Source: Bacillota bacterium (GTDB taxonomy: Bacteria > Bacillota > Clostridia > Lachnospirales > Anaerotignaceae). Taken from it: 64,000 nucleotides of DNA. Shown piece after piece: positions 17,283 through 24,989 of the stretch (positions within the stretch are counted from its first letter, which is position 1; the number at the start of each line of letters is the position of its first letter). Location of the stretch: contig JAHZDZ010000006.1 of NCBI GenBank assembly GCA_019422105.1, positions 1 to 64,000 of the forward strand, given 5' to 3'. Made by a program: the position numbers and the translations under genes. A model generated the notes under the pieces. It was not told where the DNA came from and searched no databases. It saw only the letters and a program-made list of their open reading frames with translations.

Positions 17283-17684
17283 ATGATTTGGAGATTTTTA
17301 TTTTATGGATTAATCGGTTGGGGCATGGAGATTTTTTGGACAGGACTCCACAGCCTGATAAAAAAAGATTACAGGATGATTGGCACAACATCCCTATGGA
17401 TGTTTCCAATTTATGGCTTGGTTATTTTCCTGGAGCCCTTTTATGTTTTGCTCGCTTCCTATCCCTGGGCGGTACGAGGAGGGGTATACATGGTTTGTAT
17501 TTTTATTGCAGAATATGCTTCCGGATGGGGGCTTGAAAAACTAATCGGCTCATGTCCATGGGATTATACAGGCAGTAAATTCAGCATAAAGGGTCTGATA
17601 CGCCTTGATTATGCACCGGTATGGTTTGCAGTGGGAATTATTTATGAAAGGCTGTACGGTATGGTGCTCCATGTCGTTTCCTGA
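17283..17684 (+). CDS. Small membrane protein of the putative ABC-transporter type IV (CmpB-like) family
   Basis: The protein has 133 aa and 4 hydrophobic segments (about 3-20, 38-58, 65-88, 112-130). The motifs FYGLIGWGMEIFWTGL, TSLWMFPIYGL and the C-terminal CPWDYTGSKFSIKGLIRLDYAPVWFAVG match the PF06541 family of uncharacterised membrane proteins. The ribosome binding site is weak (only GAAGA), so translation may be low or the start could differ. It has its own terminator. No ABC ATPase lies nearby, so the family name should not be read as function. Confidence 0.8.
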   Translation: MIWRFLFYGLIGWGMEIFWTGLHSLIKKDYRMIGTTSLWMFPIYGLVIFLEPFYVLLASYPWAVRGGVYMVCIFIAEYASGWGLEKLIGSCPWDYTGSKFSIKGLIRLDYAPVWFAVGIIYERLYGMVLHVVS

Positions 17685-17704
17685 TAAAAAGTATCGTTTT
17701 CTGG

Positions 17705-17735
17705 AAAAGCGGGGGAGTCCCCGCTTTCTTTTTGG
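17705..17735 (+). terminator. Terminator of the membrane protein gene
   Basis: AAAGCGGGGG pairs with CCCCGCTTT across AGT, followed by a T-rich run. Confidence 0.88.
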
Positions 17736-17763
17736 CGTATTTGACTCAATGGCGGAAAAAAGA

Positions 17764-17793
17764 TTAGACTTCTAAATGAAATGTACGTATAAT
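17764..17793 (+). promoter_or_regulatory. ftsH promoter
   Basis: TTAGAC at 17764 (or TAGACT, 17-base spacing) and TATAAT at 17788-17793, 38 bases before the ftsH ATG. Confidence 0.7.
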
Positions 17794-17830
17794 AGTTTAT
17801 TAAGAAGCTTTTTACAAAGGAGATGAATTT

Positions 17831-19870
17831 ATGGCTGCACCAAGTGGCAACACTCCGCAAAAGGGCGGGGGAGAAAACGATTCGAGGACACTGATCAGGT
17901 TTATCGTGATTGCTATTGTTATAACTTCCGTTATGAACATATTTATGGCCTCTGCAACAACAATGAGGGCTACAGAAATAAAATACAGTGATTTTATAAC
18001 TATGGTGGAGGAGGGCAAGGTAGCGGAGGTTACCTTTGACTCGGATAAAATTAACATTTTAACAAAGACAGAGCAAAGTGCGGACGGAGAAAATACGAAC
18101 ACGGAAATTTTTAAGGAGCAGCAGCAAAAGTATTATACCGGAAATCTGAATGATCCGGATTTGCTGAAAAAGCTGGATGCGGCAGGGGTTACATATGATA
18201 AGCCGCCTGCTACAAAATCCCCCATACTGGATTTCATTATTTCGTGGATACTTCCCTTTGCCTTTATTTATTTCATTTCGAGCATTTTTATGCGCTCGGC
18301 CATGAAAAAGATGGGCGGCGGCGGAGCGATGAGCTTTGGCAAAAATACGGCTAAAATATATGCCCAGAAGGAAACCGGCGTCACCTTTAAGGATGTTGCG
18401 GGCCAGGAGGAAGCGAAGGAGTCGCTGACGGAAATTGTGGATTTTCTTCATAACTCTGCAAAATATACGGAAATCGGCGCAAAGCTGCCCAAGGGAGCTT
18501 TGCTGGTAGGACCTCCGGGAACAGGAAAGACTCTATTGGCTAAGGCGGTTGCAGGCGAAGCTAAGGTGCCCTTTTATTCTCTTTCCGGTTCCGACTTTGT
18601 GGAGATGTTTGTCGGCGTCGGCGCGTCCAGAGTAAGAGACTTATTTAAACAGGCGGTGGAAAATGCACCCTGTATTGTATTTATAGACGAGATTGACGCT
18701 ATAGGCAAGAGCCGTGATAACCAATACGGGGGAAATGATGAGAGGGAGCAGACCTTGAATCAGCTTTTAAGCGAGATGGACGGCTTTGATTCCTCAAAGG
18801 GTGTTGTCATATTGGGAGCGACCAACAGGCCGGAGGTTTTGGACAAAGCGCTTTTGCGTCCGGGACGCTTTGACAGGCGGGTTATTGTGGATAAGCCAGA
18901 CTTAAAGGGTCGTGAGGATATACTAAAGGTTCACATCAGGGACTTGAAACTTGACAGTGATGTGGATTTGAAGCAGGTAGCTTTGGGTACCAGCGGATGT
19001 GCCGGTGCGGATTTGGCCAATATTGCCAATGAGGCCGCGCTGCGCGCGGTAAGACTGGGACGAAGCAAGGTAAACCAGGGCGATTTTATGGAGGCTATTG
19101 AGGTTATAATAGCCGGCAAGGAGAAAAAAGACAGGATATTGACGGAAAAAGAAAAGCGTATCGTTGCGTATCACGAGGTTGGCCACGCCTTGGCAACGGC
19201 ACTTCAAAAAAATACACAGCCTGTGCAGAAAATTACAATTGTGCCCCGTACCATGGGCTCTCTGGGCTATACCATGCAGATGCCGGAGGAAGAGCGGTAT
19301 CTTATGAGCAAGGAGGAAATACTTGATCAGATAACTACGCTGTTAGCGGGCCGTGCGGCGGAGGAGGTAATTTTCCACATGGTAACGACCGGCGCGTCTA
19401 ATGATATTGAGCGGGCTACCTCCATGGCCAGAAGTATGGTTTCCATGTATGGTATGAGTGACAAGTTCGGTATGATGGGTCTTGAAAGCATACAAAACCA
19501 GTATCTGGACGGCAGGAGAGTACCTACCTGTTCCGATGCCACAAGCGCACAGCTTGACCAGGAGGTTTTAAAGATTATTGACGATTGTCATGAAAAGGCG
19601 GTTTCCCTGTTAAAGGAAAACACGGAGTCTCTCCATAAAATTGCGGCTTTTCTTATAGAGCGTGAAACCATCAGCGGTGAGGAATTTATGAATATTCTCA
19701 ATGAAGATCGCAAGGATACAAGAGAGGTAACAGAAATCTTCAATAAAAAAGACAGTGAGGGCAATGCCGAGGGTAAAAAAGAGGACATGGAACCAGAGGC
19801 AAAGCCTGAAGCAGAGCCGGAAACGGTAACTGAGGAAGCTGTAAAAACAGATTTGAAGAAGGAAGAGTAG
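17831..19870 (+). CDS. ftsH: ATP-dependent zinc metalloprotease FtsH
   Basis: A 679-aa membrane-anchored AAA+ protease for membrane and regulatory protein turnover. Two transmembrane segments (about 22-42 and 135-155) bracket an extracytoplasmic domain. The AAA domain has Walker A GPPGTGKT (227-234), Walker B CIVFIDEIDAIG, and an SRH ending in LLRPGRFDR. The protease domain has HEVGH near residue 445 and the third zinc ligand in the TGASNDIERAT region. An acidic Glu/Pro-rich tail of about 45 residues ends the protein. The ribosome binding site AAAGGAG is strong. It is transcribed alone. Confidence 0.98.
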   Translation: MAAPSGNTPQKGGGENDSRTLIRFIVIAIVITSVMNIFMASATTMRATEIKYSDFITMVEEGKVAEVTFDSDKINILTKTEQSADGENTNTEIFKEQQQKYYTGNLNDPDLLKKLDAAGVTYDKPPATKSPILDFIISWILPFAFIYFISSIFMRSAMKKMGGGGAMSFGKNTAKIYAQKETGVTFKDVAGQEEAKESLTEIVDFLHNSAKYTEIGAKLPKGALLVGPPGTGKTLLAKAVAGEAKVPFYSLSGSDFVEMFVGVGASRVRDLFKQAVENAPCIVFIDEIDAIGKSRDNQYGGNDEREQTLNQLLSEMDGFDSSKGVVILGATNRPEVLDKALLRPGRFDRRVIVDKPDLKGREDILKVHIRDLKLDSDVDLKQVALGTSGCAGADLANIANEAALRAVRLGRSKVNQGDFMEAIEVIIAGKEKKDRILTEKEKRIVAYHEVGHALATALQKNTQPVQKITIVPRTMGSLGYTMQMPEEERYLMSKEEILDQITTLLAGRAAEEVIFHMVTTGASNDIERATSMARSMVSMYGMSDKFGMMGLESIQNQYLDGRRVPTCSDATSAQLDQEVLKIIDDCHEKAVSLLKENTESLHKIAAFLIERETISGEEFMNILNEDRKDTREVTEIFNKKDSEGNAEGKKEDMEPEAKPEAEPETVTEEAVKTDLKKEE

Positions 19871-19874
19871 CAAA

Positions 19875-19915
19875 AGCAGGGGACGGGAATATTTTTCCTG
19901 CCCCTTTTTCTTTTT
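19875..19915 (+). terminator. ftsH terminator
   Basis: GCAGGGGACGGGAA pairs imperfectly with TTCCTGCCCC and is followed by a T-rich tail. Confidence 0.75.
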
Positions 19916-19956
19916 TTAAAAGGAGAGAAAAAATAGAATTATCAGAATGGGGAAAG

Positions 19957-20061
19957 AAAACATCCGCGGGTTGGCTATTTTAACGGATTAGTGGTTTTCA
20001 AGCCAAGCCGTTTCCAGAAAACTGTTTTTTTATTGTATCAGCGATAAAAAACATCCGCGGG
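19957..20061. repeat. Palindromic repeat copy flanked by 14-bp direct repeats
   Basis: The 14-mer AAAACATCCGCGGG occurs at 19957-19970 and again at 20048-20061. Between them lies a 77-base copy of the palindromic family also seen at 22860, 24405 and 58694 (pattern: gctattttaACGGATT, loop with ggtttt, then CCGTTT, then a T-rich tail ending TTTTATTG). The direct repeats look like a target duplication. Confidence 0.65.
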
Positions 20062-20168
20062 ACAGTTAAATGAAGCGGATGGCTATATAGAGAAGTATTG
20101 TTTGTTCTGTTTTTTGTATATATTGGAAGAAAACAAGTACTTGCATGGGAATGGGAGAGAGGGACAGT

Positions 20169-20822
20169 ATGAAGAAGCTTGATTATGATACACTGTTATT
20201 TGATTTGGATGGTACTCTGACAGATTCTGCGGAGGGGATTATCAGCTGTGTGCAGTACAGTGCTGAAAAAATGGGAAAGAAAGAGGATGACAGGGAGGCG
20301 CTGAAGGTGTTTATTGGGCCTCCTCTCAGTCATATGTTTCATGCGTATTTTGGTTTTGAAGGAGAGGAAATAGAAAGGGCGGTTGCCTATTACAGGGAGC
20401 GTTATACACCTGTGGGAATCTATGAGAACAAGGTGTATGACGGTGTTGAGGAAGCTTTGAAATATCTGAAAGCACAGGGGAAAAAACTTGCTGTAGCTAC
20501 CTCAAAGCCGGAGAAGTTTGCTAAGCGGATTATAGAACATTTCCGTCTTGCACCATATTTTGACGCGGTTTACGGCGCTGACTTTGAAGGGATACGCTCT
20601 GACAAGACAGAGGTCATACGGTATGCTCTGAGGGAATTGAAGGCGTCAGATAAAAAGAAAGTGCTGATGATTGGCGACCGAAAATATGATGTGGAGGGCG
20701 CCCATGAAGCGGATATTGCCTGCATGGGCGTTTTATACGGATATGGAAGCAGACAGGAGCTGTCAGAAGCGGGAGCGGATTTTATAATAGAAACGCCTCA
20801 GGAATTTAGGATTGCTTTTTAA
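20169..20822 (+). CDS. HAD-family phosphatase, phosphoglycolate-phosphatase-like
   Basis: The protein has 217 aa. The start is the MKKLDYDTLLF Met (GAGAGGG upstream); an earlier in-frame ATG would add 8 residues. HAD motifs: LLFDLDGTLTDSAEG (motif I, nucleophile Asp12), VATSKPEKFAKRI (motif II), and MIGDRKYDVEGAHEADI (motif IV), with a helical cap (subfamily IA) between. Closest in type to Gph/PgpB-like 5'-nucleotidase-type phosphatases. The substrate is unknown. The following acetyltransferase starts 35 bases downstream and is probably co-transcribed. Confidence 0.88.
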   Translation: MKKLDYDTLLFDLDGTLTDSAEGIISCVQYSAEKMGKKEDDREALKVFIGPPLSHMFHAYFGFEGEEIERAVAYYRERYTPVGIYENKVYDGVEEALKYLKAQGKKLAVATSKPEKFAKRIIEHFRLAPYFDAVYGADFEGIRSDKTEVIRYALRELKASDKKKVLMIGDRKYDVEGAHEADIACMGVLYGYGSRQELSEAGADFIIETPQEFRIAF

Positions 20823-20857
20823 TGATTGATTATTTGCAGGCTATAGGGAGTGGTGAA

Positions 20858-21406
20858 ATGAAAACGGAAAAGGAAAAAATGATAGCGGGAGAGCTTTATG
20901 ATGCTTCGGATATTACTCTGACGGAGGATCGGAAAAGGGCAAGAGAGCTGTTTAAACGATTTAACGACTCTGCGGAGGGAGAGGATAGAAACAGTATCAT
21001 CAAAGAGCTTTTTGGATCGGTTGGCCATAATTTTTATATAGAACCCTCTTTTAAATGTGATTATGGCTATAATATTTTTGCCGGCGATAATCTATATATA
21101 AACTATGACTGTATTATGCTGGATGTCAGCACCATTAAAATTGGCAATAACTGCATGATAGCGCCAAGGGTATGTATTTATACGGCTTCCCATCCGGTTG
21201 ATGCGGTAAAAAGAATCAGCGGTCTGGAATTTGCAATGCCTGTTGAAATAGGGGATAATGTCTGGATTGGCGGGAATTCCGTCATCAACCCCGGTGTAAC
21301 CATTGGCAATAATGTTGTAATTGCGGCCGGATCTGTTGTTGTAAAAAATGTGCCAGACAATATGGTGGTTGGCGGGAATCCTGCTCATATTATCAGGGAG
21401 TTGTAG
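20858..21406 (+). CDS. Sugar O-acetyltransferase, maltose/galactoside acetyltransferase type
   Basis: The protein has 182 aa. The start is the MKTEKEKMIAGELYDAS Met, the usual family start, with GGGAGTGGTG upstream; an ATG at 20822 overlapping the previous stop would add 12 residues. An N-terminal Mac domain is followed by a left-handed beta helix with hexapeptide repeats (IGDNVWIGGNSVINPGVTIGNNVVIAAGSVV). The catalytic His is in CIYTASHPVDA. It transfers acetyl from acetyl-CoA to a sugar; the specific sugar cannot be told. Confidence 0.92.
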   Translation: MKTEKEKMIAGELYDASDITLTEDRKRARELFKRFNDSAEGEDRNSIIKELFGSVGHNFYIEPSFKCDYGYNIFAGDNLYINYDCIMLDVSTIKIGNNCMIAPRVCIYTASHPVDAVKRISGLEFAMPVEIGDNVWIGGNSVINPGVTIGNNVVIAAGSVVVKNVPDNMVVGGNPAHIIREL

Positions 21407-21427
21407 CACACATAATTTTATAAAATT

Positions 21428-21467
21428 AAGAGGGAAGCCTGTTTCATTGGGCTTCCCTCTTGGCTTT
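21428..21467 (+). terminator. Terminator of the acetyltransferase gene
   Basis: AAGAGGGAAGCC pairs perfectly with GGCTTCCCTCTT (21450-21461), followed by a T-rich tail. The stretch 21470-21640 beyond it holds nothing I can name. Confidence 0.9.
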
Positions 21468-21642
21468 TTGTAGGAAAATGATTACTGTTCGGATACTTTT
21501 TCAAATAGAAAACAGGGTTAGGGATACGGATTTTCGAAATTATCAGGGCTAGAGGGAATCACATAAAAGGAACCCGGGTAAGCAGACAAAACAGCATGGT
21601 TGTCTGGGTCAGTTTATTAGCCATGGAGTCCAGAATTTTTTC

Positions 21643-21831
21643 CTAAGTACCAGACTTTCCTCTGTGTTTTTTAAACTGTGTTACTTTATCATATACCTTA
21701 TAAAGGTCCACGTTGTCGTGGACATGTCTATGTATCACCACTGTTTCCAGTTTATTCACCCTTTGCCGTTTACCATTTTTATATAATATAGTTTTATGTA
21801 GATGACAGAACGATTTAACATCTTGCATCAT
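21643..21831 (-). CDS. Possible small His/Lys-rich protein, 62 aa
   Basis: A 62-codon ORF divergent from the collagen-like gene. Its second half (ETVVIHRHVHDNVDLYKVYD, then KVTQFKKHRGKSGT) has protein-like composition and resembles short basic, His-rich spore-coat-like sequences. No clear ribosome binding site precedes either ATG, so it may be a decayed or misread frame. A short palindrome (GTCCACG/CGTGGAC, near 21709-21726) lies inside it. I do not recognise a family. Confidence 0.35.
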   Translation of the reverse strand: MMQDVKSFCHLHKTILYKNGKRQRVNKLETVVIHRHVHDNVDLYKVYDKVTQFKKHRGKSGT

Positions 21832-21914
21832 AAGATGATATAGGTATACATGTATCTAACTATTTGTAGTTGTACTACACCTATATCATATTTATGGGAA
21901 AGGATTGAGTTAAC

Positions 21915-22607
21915 ATGGAAAGATATGCTGATTGTAATGATTGCGAAAGCTTTATTAATAATAGCTGTGCATATTGCGGCGGGTGTGGTTGCAGTCATTG
22001 CTGTCGAAACCCACAAGGCCCGACTGGTCCCCAGGGCCCCCAAGGTCCAGCAGGCCCCCAAGGCCCTCAGGGTCCACAAGGCCCACAAGGCCCGACTGGC
22101 CCTGCCGGTGATGCGAATTCTGCCTGTTGTGGCTGTAGTGAACAACTGAGAAATATAATCCAACAAATCATTACCCTGTATCCAACAAATGATTTGTTTG
22201 TCACTTTAAATAGTGGTGATGCAGTTGTTGGCCGTCCCGGTTCTTTGATTACAGGCCCGAATGGCCGTACCGGAGTATTTGTAGTGATAAATCCTCAAAA
22301 TTTTGAGCAATATTTGTCCACCTGTAGCATCGACACGATTCGGATTAATAATGCAACGTATAATGACGCCATTGTTTATTTGCCGGAGCCGGTTCCTGTC
22401 CCCACAGATTGCTGCGCTGACTGCGAATCAACCATTCGTTCTCTCCTGCCTGTCGGAACACCTAATGTTACTATAACCACCAGTACTCAACCTCCATCAG
22501 TGGGAACGGTTATTAGAAATGAATACGGCATGATCGTACTTGCTAATGAAGGTGACAGCAATATCACTTTTATATCCTCGTGTAGTATAGATTTATTTTT
22601 CACCTGA
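21915..22607 (+). CDS. Collagen-like (GXY repeat) protein, probably spore surface
   Basis: The protein has 230 aa. The Cys-rich N terminus (CNDCESFINNSCAYCGGCGC) is followed by 11 uninterrupted Gly-X-Y triplets (GPT GPQ GPQ GPA GPQ ... GPA GDA, about residues 35-66), a CCGC patch, and a C-terminal beta-rich globular domain of about 160 residues. Bacterial collagen-like proteins of this build (BclA-type) form exosporium filaments, with the C-terminal domain trimerising; the spore role here is inference. There is no signal peptide, as expected for mother-cell-made coat proteins. The ribosome binding site AAAGGATTGAG is moderate. Confidence 0.85.
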   Translation: MERYADCNDCESFINNSCAYCGGCGCSHCCRNPQGPTGPQGPQGPAGPQGPQGPQGPQGPTGPAGDANSACCGCSEQLRNIIQQIITLYPTNDLFVTLNSGDAVVGRPGSLITGPNGRTGVFVVINPQNFEQYLSTCSIDTIRINNATYNDAIVYLPEPVPVPTDCCADCESTIRSLLPVGTPNVTITTSTQPPSVGTVIRNEYGMIVLANEGDSNITFISSCSIDLFFT

Positions 22608-22616
22608 AGCATGGAA

Positions 22617-22640
22617 CGGGCGGACATAAGTGTCCGCCCG
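22617..22640 (+). terminator. GC-rich hairpin after the collagen-like gene
   Basis: CGGGCGGACA pairs perfectly with TGTCCGCCCG around TAAG. There is no T run after it, so it may be an mRNA-stabilising 3' hairpin rather than a classical terminator. Confidence 0.65.
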
Positions 22641-22711
22641 TCAGGCTGTAAAAGAGGAATTGAAAAATTATCAAAATCTCATTTGACAAAACCCGGCTTC
22701 TCTTTCATCCG

Positions 22712-22856
22712 CTATAAAAATGGCACTAGCATCCACACATCATTCCGGTCCTGAAAAATATCCACAGCCATGATATTACTGTCCTCACCAATTGGTACGT
22801 TATATCCCAGTTTTTACTGAGTATTGTGTATGTGGTCAATCAGTTGACGTATGGCT
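22712..22856 (-). pseudogene. Remnant of a protein gene with an in-frame stop
   Basis: Read on the minus strand, one frame gives RQLIDHIHNTQ, a TAA stop (22814-22816), then KLGYNVPIGEDSNIMAVDIF and QDRNDVWMLVPFL before a TAG at 22712. The composition is strongly protein-like on both sides of the single stop, and the frame is maintained. Upstream the frame runs into the 91-bp repeat array at 22860, which appears to have displaced the 5' end. I do not recognise the parent family. Confidence 0.45.
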
Positions 22857-22859
22857 AGG

Positions 22860-23106
22860 AAACGGATTGGCCTGAAAACTGCCCAATCCGTAAAAATAAT
22901 CACGATGCGGTTATTTTTTATTGCTGTTGCAATAAAAAACAAAATTAGGGAAATGGATTGGCCTGAAAGCTGCCCAATCCGTAAAAATAACCACGGTACG
23001 GTTATTTTTTATTGCTGTTGCAATAAAAAACGAAATTAGGGAAACGGATTGGCCTGAAAACCGCCCAATCCGTAAAAATAACCACGGTGCGGTTATTTTT
23101 TATTGT
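22860..23106. repeat. 91-bp tandem array of palindromic repeats, about 2.7 copies
   Basis: Units start at 22860, 22951 and 23042 and differ by only a few bases. Each unit has three hairpins: ACGGATTGG/CCAATCCGT, AAAATAACC/GGTTATTTT, and TTTTTTATTGC/GCAATAAAAAA. Some differences keep pairing through G-U. A reading frame across the array (22851-23039) is just the repeat translated and is not called. Confidence 0.9.
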
Positions 23107-23215
23107 TCTTGAAAATTTGTAAGAAAAATATTATGATTATGTAAAACACTGCGGACGGGAATATGATAAAGTAGAGTCAAGGCCGGAAGCAGAATAAACG
23201 ACAGGGGCGGTTTTT

Positions 23216-23698
23216 TTGAAGAATATCAAGCTGTACAGGAAACGCTATATACCGAGTGAAACAGTTCTTTTGAAGGATGATGTGATACTTCATATAGATG
23301 AGGATGTCATTGTGACAAAGTGGGACGTGCTGAGACCGAGAAAGGATTTTGCCAAAGGGTATTCCTGCTATTTTATGAAAAAGGGATATAAGATAAGCAA
23401 ATTTTTGAATAAAGAGGGAGAACTGGTTTATTACTACTGTGACATTATTGATACCAGCTATGATGAGCAGGAAAATAGTTTTGTCTTTACTGACCTTTTA
23501 GCAGATGTGATTATTTATCCGGATGGGAAGGTAAAAGTTGTGGATGTGGGTGAGATTGCAGATGCCTTTTCCAGGCGAATCATCACGGCGGGGGAGCTGA
23601 AAAATGCCCTTTGGCGGCTGGATGCTCTCTTAAATGTAATTTATGACGGAGGACTTGAGGACATCATACATACCTATTTCAACGGGAGTTGGGAATAA
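23216..23698 (+). CDS. DUF402 domain protein
   Basis: The protein has 160 aa, starting at a TTG codon preceded by AGGGGCGG at 7 bases. The sequence KPRKDFAKGYSCYFMKKGYKISKFLNKEGELVYYYCDIID...DLLADVIIYPDGKVKVVDVGEI matches the DUF402 fold (FomD/YtmB-like), whose characterised members are nucleoside or CDP-phosphonate hydrolases. The substrate here is unknown. The radC start lies one base after its stop, so the two are probably translationally coupled. Confidence 0.85.
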   Translation: MKNIKLYRKRYIPSETVLLKDDVILHIDEDVIVTKWDVLRPRKDFAKGYSCYFMKKGYKISKFLNKEGELVYYYCDIIDTSYDEQENSFVFTDLLADVIIYPDGKVKVVDVGEIADAFSRRIITAGELKNALWRLDALLNVIYDGGLEDIIHTYFNGSWE

Positions 23699-23699
23699 T

Positions 23700-24398
23700 A
23701 TGGCGTTGACGGAGAAGAATATTCATAACGGACATAGAAGCAGAATGCGGTTAAAGTGCCTGGAGTATGGCCCTCAGTCCTTTGAGGATCATGAACTGGT
23801 GGAGATGCTGTTATACTATTGTGTCCCCATGAAGGATACGAATCCTCTGGCGCATAAAATGATGAATGAGTATAAAACCCTGTCTATGCTGATAGAAGCG
23901 GATCCGAATGATTTGATGCGCCGCTGTGGTATAGGAGATAATATGGCGGTATTTTTTGCCATAGCTGGTGAAATCATGAAGAGGGCCAACAGCGAGCGGT
24001 GGACGGATAAAACAGTAATCGGCAGCTCTGATATGGCGGGAGAATTTGCCGTTTCCCTTTTAAGCTATGAGAAGTATGAATGTTTTTATGTTATTTCTTT
24101 GGACAGTCAGAACAGGCTGATTAACTCTACATTGATTTCAAAGGGAACGGTGGATGAAGCCCATGTGTACCCCAGACTGGTTGTAGAAACTGCTCTGCGT
24201 CATAATGCTTCTAATGTCATTTTGGCCCACAACCATCCGGGCGGAAGCACCAAGCCTTCAATGTCCGATATCAGCACCACAATCAAAATTACGCAGGCGC
24301 TCAATGCCATAGACATTTTGGTAGCCGATCATATTATTGTTGCGGAGGACAGATTTTTGAGTATGGCAGACAAAAAGCTCTTGAGCAATAAAAAATAG
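23700..24398 (+). CDS. radC: RadC family JAB/MPN-domain protein
   Basis: The protein has 232 aa, starting at MALTEKNIHNGH (GGGAGTTGGG upstream). An N-terminal helix-hairpin-helix-like region (GHRSRMRLKCLEYGPQSFEDHELVEMLLYYC) is followed by a JAMM-type metalloprotease fold with VILAHNHPGGSTKPSMSD (HxH...S...D). The biochemical role of RadC is still unsettled; the early link to DNA repair is disputed. The standard HNHPSG is HNHPGG here. Confidence 0.9.
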   Translation: MALTEKNIHNGHRSRMRLKCLEYGPQSFEDHELVEMLLYYCVPMKDTNPLAHKMMNEYKTLSMLIEADPNDLMRRCGIGDNMAVFFAIAGEIMKRANSERWTDKTVIGSSDMAGEFAVSLLSYEKYECFYVISLDSQNRLINSTLISKGTVDEAHVYPRLVVETALRHNASNVILAHNHPGGSTKPSMSDISTTIKITQALNAIDILVADHIIVAEDRFLSMADKKLLSNKK

Positions 24399-24404
24399 CC
24401 GGAG

Positions 24405-24471
24405 GGTTGCCGTTTTCAAGAATTGAGCGGTTTTGGCACTATCCGTTTCCTCTATACCGTTTTTATTGTGC
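24405..24471. repeat. Divergent copy of the palindromic repeat family
   Basis: The segment ggttgccgtttt...ATTGAGCGGTTTT...ATCCGTTTcc...CCGTTTTTATTG lines up with the copies at 19971, 22860 and 58694, though less well conserved. It lies just after radC. Confidence 0.5.
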
Positions 24472-24554
24472 GGCAGCAAGAAATAGACAAACTATTTTTG
24501 GATACGTATATTAAGACAGGGAGAGTATATAAGTACAGAAAAGGAGATGTTTGT

Positions 24555-24779
24555 ATGGAAAGAAAATTATACCGTTCTACAACAGATGTAAAGATTAGTG
24601 GTGTCTGTGCGGGAATAGCGAAATATTTGAATGTAGATGTGACGATTATACGTCTCGCATGGGTGTTTTTGACCTGCTTTACGGCTTTTTTTGCGGGTAT
24701 TTTGATGTATGTTGCCTGTGCGCTGATTATTCCTATGGAGCCGGATTACATTGATGTGCAGTATAAGGAAAAGCAATGA
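24555..24779 (+). CDS. PspC-domain membrane protein
   Basis: The protein has 74 aa, starting at MERKLYRSTTDV (AAAGGAG, 8 bases). The sequence LYRSTTDVKISGVCAGIAKYLNVDVTIIRLAWVF is the PspC domain, followed by one long hydrophobic segment (TCFTAFFAGILMYVACALIIP). PspC proteins are envelope-stress membrane factors; in Firmicutes these short stand-alone versions are common and uncharacterised. A terminator follows at 24904. Confidence 0.9.
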   Translation: MERKLYRSTTDVKISGVCAGIAKYLNVDVTIIRLAWVFLTCFTAFFAGILMYVACALIIPMEPDYIDVQYKEKQ

Positions 24780-24903
24780 TTGGATGCTTTTAACCCAATG
24801 CGTTTCCACGAAATAAAGCTGCGGGGGCTGTTTTAGCGGTTTGATTGTTTTTAGTTTAAACTGTTTTCATATTTAGGGAGCCTCTGCTCAGAGAGTTAAA
24901 AAT

Positions 24904-24952
24904 AAAAGGGTGATAAGAGTCTGCATGTGCAGGCGTTTATCTCCCTTTTTTT
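24904..24952. terminator. Bidirectional terminator between pspC and the convergent gene
   Basis: AAAGGG.GATAA pairs with TTATC.CCCTTT around an inner CTGCA/TGCAG stem. It has T runs in both reading directions, serving pspC and the minus-strand gene at 24990. Confidence 0.85.
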
Positions 24953-24989
24953 AGTATGCCTTATACTGAAATACTGAAAAGCTTGCCGC

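Noticed and set aside
22851..23039. 62-codon ORF across the 91-bp array
   Set aside because: It is the tandem repeat translated twice, with no ribosome binding site.
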